A stretch of 64,000 nucleotides of DNA from Mycobacterium gordonae (GTDB taxonomy: Bacteria; Actinomycetota; Actinomycetes; Mycobacteriales; Mycobacteriaceae). Of the stretch, positions 60,971-64,000 are shown piece by piece. Positions within the stretch are counted from its first letter, which is position 1, and every line of letters begins with the position of its first letter. Under the pieces are notes generated by a model, which was not told the DNA's origin, searched no databases, and saw only the letters and a program-made list of their open reading frames with translations. The stretch spans positions 1 to 64,000 of the forward strand of contig NZ_LQOY01000255.1 of assembly GCF_002101675.1 (NCBI RefSeq), in the 5' to 3' direction. The position numbers and the translations under genes are program-made.

Positions 60971-61130
60971 CCTCTCTCGACAGAGCTTTGGCACCACACG
61001 GCGTATCCGGCCAGAGCCGGAAGCCACTTGGGCCCAACCCTTAAGCCGGGAAGAGCTGTCCTGACCCTGGGCGTCTTTCGACGTTCGAGGTCAGTGGCCT
61101 GTGTCCGTGCAGACGCCTCACCTAGCGAGG
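60971..61130 (-). ncRNA. M-box (ykoK) magnesium riboswitch
   Basis: About 160 nt on the minus strand with the M-box conserved blocks in order: CTAGGTGAGGCGTCTGCACG, GTCGAAAGACGCCCAGGGTC, CTTAAGGGTT and GCCGTGTGGTGCCAAAGCTC. These match the Bacillus mgtE riboswitch blocks TTAGGTGAGGC, GTCCAAAGACGCCAATGGGTC and GTGCTAAAGCTCTACGA. The outer helix pairs CCTCGC (61130 side) with GAGAGG (60971 side). An M-box precedes the PE20-PPE31 genes in M. tuberculosis. High Mg2+ would turn expression off. Confidence 0.93.
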
Positions 61131-61262
61131 TGCATGCAGGGCAATGGTGGCACTAGAAACGTTGAGAGTCAACTCACCGAGCTGAATTAGGCAGTTTCCG
61201 GACGAAATTCGGGCCGGCGAAAATTGTTGTTCGACGCGGTAATAATAATGCGGCGCCCGGGT

Positions 61263-62465
61263 TCACCCTGCGGCCACCGGTCGCGGCATGATCGTCAGCT
61301 TGGAACCGTACCGCGGTCCGTTGCCCCAACTGCGGGCGTACGCGGCAGGCGCCGGCATACCGGGCATGCCGGGGGTTGCGGCCCCGGCAGGCACCACTGT
61401 GGTGCTGGCCGAACCGGCGCCGGGCAGTGCGATCGCACTATGGCCGGCCACTTCGGTGGCCGCGGTCCAGCTGGGTGGAACTGAGAGCCGTCCGATCAGC
61501 GCCGCTTGATTGGCGCCGGCGCTCACGCTTGCAGATCCGGACTGTGCCTCCGTCAGGCCGGCCTCGACAGATGCGGCATCGGCGGCCGCGGGCGCGGCAT
61601 CGGATGCCCCCTCGCCCACTGCCTCGACGTCGGCCATCGCGTCCGTCACGGCCGGGGAGAGCACCGCGGGCGACACATATTGCCCTCCAACGATCCCATT
61701 CACCAGGTTCGAGTTGAGAAAGATTCCATACGGGTTGCCGTCATTGCCGTCCAGAAAGTTCAGAATGTCGACGAGCAGACCATCCTGCGGCAGCACATCG
61801 AAGGGGGACGCGGCAGCCGGCGAGGCGAGCTGCTGCAGGCTCCCCGGCACGCCCGACATCAGTTGCGGCAGTTGCGTCTGCGCCAGTCTCGACTCGGTGG
61901 CCTGAGCCACGGCGGTGGCCTGGTGGACCGGTCCGGCCGGGTCGGCGGTCTGTTCGGGTTCGGAGAACGGCGTCAATGCGGTGGCCTCCGCGGAGCTCGC
62001 GGCATAGACGTACATGGCGGTAGCATCCTGAGCCCACATCTCGACATATTCCGCTTCGGTGGCAGCGATGGCAGGGGCGTTGATGCCCAGGAAATTGCTG
62101 GCCACCAAGAGCAGCAGCCGGGCCCGGTTCGCCGCGACCACTGCCGGGGGCACCGTCATCGCGAAAGCGGCCTCGAAGGCAGCCGCCGCAGCAGCGGCCT
62201 GACCGGCTGTCTGCTCGGCCTGCAAGCCCGTGACGTTCAGCCACATCACGTACGGCGCTGCCGCGGCGGCCATTGCCGCCGACGCCGGGCCGAGCCACCC
62301 GTCGGCGATCAGTGTCGCTATCACCGACTCGTAAGCCGTTGCTGTCAAACGCATTTCAGTGGCGATACCGTCCCAGGCCGTCATGGCGGCCAGCATCGGC
62401 GCCGAACCCGGACCGGTGTACATGCGCAGCGAGCTGATTTCAGGAGGGAGTGCTCCGTAATCCAA
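61263..62465 (-). CDS. PPE-SVP family protein (PPE26/27/31 type)
   Basis: 400 residues from TTG 62465 (MDYGALPPEISSLRMYTG). AAGGAGG lies 8 nt upstream of this TTG, and the GTG at 62474 lies inside that Shine-Dalgarno sequence, so TTG is preferred. DGWLGPASAAM turn, EYVEMWAQDATAMYVYAASS helices. SVP motif IGRLSVPPSWTAATEV. C-terminus RYGSKLTIMPRPVAAG. The segment FLDGNDGNPYGIFLNSNLVN is almost identical in the upstream PPE, showing recent duplication. It starts 38 nt after the upstream PPE stop. Confidence 0.92.
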   Translation of the reverse strand: MDYGALPPEISSLRMYTGPGSAPMLAAMTAWDGIATEMRLTATAYESVIATLIADGWLGPASAAMAAAAAPYVMWLNVTGLQAEQTAGQAAAAAAAFEAAFAMTVPPAVVAANRARLLLLVASNFLGINAPAIAATEAEYVEMWAQDATAMYVYAASSAEATALTPFSEPEQTADPAGPVHQATAVAQATESRLAQTQLPQLMSGVPGSLQQLASPAAASPFDVLPQDGLLVDILNFLDGNDGNPYGIFLNSNLVNGIVGGQYVSPAVLSPAVTDAMADVEAVGEGASDAAPAAADAASVEAGLTEAQSGSASVSAGANQAALIGRLSVPPSWTAATEVAGHSAIALPGAGSASTTVVPAGAATPGMPGMPAPAAYARSWGNGPRYGSKLTIMPRPVAAG

Positions 62466-62503
62466 TACCAGCACCTCCTTAACCGACGCGGTCCTCCCCC
62501 CGG

Positions 62504-63766
62504 TCACCCAGCGGCTGGCGGGCGTCCCATCACCGTCGGCCGGAAGCCGTAGCGCGGTGGGTTGCCGAAGCTATGTCCGTACATGCCCGCGGCGGGCACA
62601 CCGGGGAAGCCCGGCATACCCGAAGCCGCTTCGGGCGCAACGGCGTTGCTGGTCCAGCCACCACCGGGTGCGGCCGCGCCCGCGTGGTTTGCCACCGCGG
62701 TGGCCGCCGTCCAGGTCTGCGGGACCGACAGCCGCCCGACTACCGCCGACTGGTTGATGCCGGCCGTCACTCCGCCGCCCGTGGCGAACGATGCCTCGGC
62801 CACATCCATCAGTGGGGGGATGTTAACCGGGTTGGCCGGTGACGCCGCCGGGATCCACGAAGCGTTCCCCTCGCCGGAACCCATCGGGGGGAGGGCCTGC
62901 TGCTGCGCCCCGAGGGCAACGGCGTTGATGTCGGCCAGCCCCGCGAAGGCGGCGGGCGCGACAATTGCGGGGCTGGTGTACCCCGCTGAGACGAATCCGT
63001 TCACCAGCGAGGAATTGAGGAAGATGCCATAGGGATTTCCGTCATTGCCGTCGAGGAAATTGAGCAGGTCGGCAAGCGGTCCGGTGCCCGGGATGGCATC
63101 GAGTGCTCCCGCCGGCGCGGCAAGACCTTGCAGCGTCGAGGGAACCGACGACATTAATTGCGGGAGTTCGGATCCCACGGTCCCCACCGCGGTCCCGGCC
63201 GCCTCGGTGACCGCCGTCGCCTGGCCGGCCTGCCCGGCCGGATCGGTGACCTGCGGCGGCGCGCTGAACGGCGTCAAGGTCGAGGCGGCCGCCGAGCTGC
63301 TGGCATAGCCGTACATCGCGGCCGCATCCTGCGCCCACATCTCGCCGTAGGCGGCCTCGTTCGCCGCGATCGCCGATGTGTTCTGGCCGATCAGGTTCGT
63401 CGCCACCAGCAGCTGCAACTCGGCCCGGTTGGCGGCGACGACCGCCGGGGGCACGGTCATGGCGTATGCCGTCTCGTAAGCCGCGGCCGCGGCGGCCGCC
63501 TGGGTAGCGGCCTCCTCGGTCTTGGCCCCGGTCAGGGTCATCCAGGTCAGATACGGGGTGATCGCTGACAGCATGGCCTCCGAGGCCGGCCCTCGCCAAC
63601 CATCGTCGGTCAGTATCGAGACCACCGTGTCGTACGCGGCAGCCGTCGACTGAAGCTCGGTGGCCAACCGCTCCCAGGCCGAGACGGCGGCCAGCATGGG
63701 TGCCGATCCGGGCCCGGAATACATGCGCAGCGAGTTGACTTCCGGTGGGAATGCGCCAAAATCCAT
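62504..63766 (-). CDS. PPE-SVP family protein (PPE26/27/31 type)
   Basis: 420 residues from ATG 63766 (MDFGAFPPEVNSLRMYSG), with GAGGAG 9 nt upstream; the ATG three codons earlier touches the Shine-Dalgarno sequence and is unlikely. DGWRGPASEAM turn, AYGEMWAQDAAAMYGYASSS helices. SVP motif VGRLSVPQTWTAATAV. C-terminus RYGFRPTVMGRPPAAG. First of a two-gene unit with the PPE at 61263-62465. In M. tuberculosis this PPE type is found beside the ESX-5 core genes, which probably continue beyond the window. Confidence 0.92.
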   Translation of the reverse strand: MDFGAFPPEVNSLRMYSGPGSAPMLAAVSAWERLATELQSTAAAYDTVVSILTDDGWRGPASEAMLSAITPYLTWMTLTGAKTEEAATQAAAAAAAYETAYAMTVPPAVVAANRAELQLLVATNLIGQNTSAIAANEAAYGEMWAQDAAAMYGYASSSAAASTLTPFSAPPQVTDPAGQAGQATAVTEAAGTAVGTVGSELPQLMSSVPSTLQGLAAPAGALDAIPGTGPLADLLNFLDGNDGNPYGIFLNSSLVNGFVSAGYTSPAIVAPAAFAGLADINAVALGAQQQALPPMGSGEGNASWIPAASPANPVNIPPLMDVAEASFATGGGVTAGINQSAVVGRLSVPQTWTAATAVANHAGAAAPGGGWTSNAVAPEAASGMPGFPGVPAAGMYGHSFGNPPRYGFRPTVMGRPPAAG

Positions 63767-63831
63767 CGCCACCATCTCCTCAGCCGATCACGGCGTGTGG
63801 CGCGACGGAATGTGTTGGGGCGCAACAAATT

Positions 63832-64000
63832 CTAGAGAGGAACATCGGACTTCTCCTGTTCGGAACAGTCCGATCCAGCTACGGGACTCGGCTGAGGTGG
63901 TGTCGGGGTGCTGCCGATGACGCGGGCGGTGTGGGCGCCGCGCATCCGGGTCGTCGCGCCAGCCGATTCCGACGACGGGAAAGCGCCGTGACCGGATCGG
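63832..64000 (-). CDS. Possible C-terminal end of an upstream gene (partial)
   Basis: On the minus strand one frame is open from the window edge to TAG at 63832 (about 55 residues, ending SEQEKSDVPL), with GC-rich third positions like a real gene. No family is recognised from this tail. Two other minus frames are also open over part of the stretch, so the reading is uncertain. Confidence 0.25.
   Translation of the reverse strand, partial: RSGHGAFPSSESAGATTRMRGAHTARVIGSTPTPPQPSPVAGSDCSEQEKSDVPL

Larger units (their letters stand above)
60600..61262. other. Regulatory intergenic region: M-box, leader ORF and hairpins
   Basis: 663 nt upstream of the PPE31-like gene with no large gene. On the minus strand, in order: M-box aptamer (61130-60971), a GGCAC/GTGCC hairpin (60920-60905), a short ORF (60879-60799), a hairpin (60778-60755) and a compound hairpin (60751-60715), then the PPE Shine-Dalgarno at about 60610. 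Confidence 0.8.

Overview
The window is chromosomal DNA of a slow-growing Mycobacterium that is not M. tuberculosis itself. The base composition is strongly GC-rich. There are seven ESX-5-type PPE-SVP genes, one PPE-MPTR gene and one PE_PGRS gene. Gene order follows, in inverted orientation, the M. tuberculosis stretch I recall as Rv1863c down to Rv1807, with local losses and gains. Orthologue names come from memory of that genome; no database search was run. Relative to it I see no urease operon between ndh and the Rv1847 homologue, no vapBC13/PE_PGRS34 before glcB, no PE_PGRS33 beside bacA, and no PE20 before the PPE31-like gene. Additions are a PPE-MPTR gene, a VOC protein, an F420-type reductase with a PE_PGRS gene, and a lipase-like gene.

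Layout. 1-3.7 kb: end of a 13E12/HNH gene with an SOS box at its start, a MOSC protein, a CPBP protease, a frameshifted adhA and two small GlsB/YeaQ-type membrane proteins. 3.8-7.5 kb: apa and modCBA. 7.7-10.8 kb: SDR, luciferase-like oxidoreductase and ndh. 10.9-12.9 kb: thioesterase, an IdeR-box-driven MrsI-like sRNA, blaI and an M56 peptidase. 13-25.5 kb: gnd1, guaB1, two CNNM/CBS membrane proteins, glcB, a VWA membrane protein, PPE-MPTR and a haloalkane dehalogenase-like gene. 25.5-38.7 kb, mostly minus strand: gcvB with a tandem glycine riboswitch, MerR-type resR, bifunctional nuclease, second MerR, garA, gcvH, DUF881/DUF1290 proteins, pgsA2, secA2 and ilvG. 38.8-51.5 kb: bacA, flavoprotein-VOC pair, TetR with divergent F420-type reductase, PE_PGRS, secreted protease, erg3-like hydroxylase, lipase and an NDH-2-like flavoprotein. 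51.5-63.8 kb: mgtC, two DUF732 genes and seven PPE genes, all on the minus strand.

The most interesting part is the right end. An M-box (Mg2+) riboswitch at about 60971-61130 precedes a PPE31-like gene. Between them sit a small ORF behind a near-perfect Shine-Dalgarno sequence, whose first residues resemble the Salmonella MgtL leader peptide, and two strong hairpins. Downstream the PPE32-PPE33-DUF732 block is present twice, followed by mgtC. The C-terminal tails of both PPE33-like proteins resemble the C-terminus of MgtC. I read this as a magnesium-starvation module linking ESX-5 PPE proteins to MgtC, with a possible leader-peptide layer of control.
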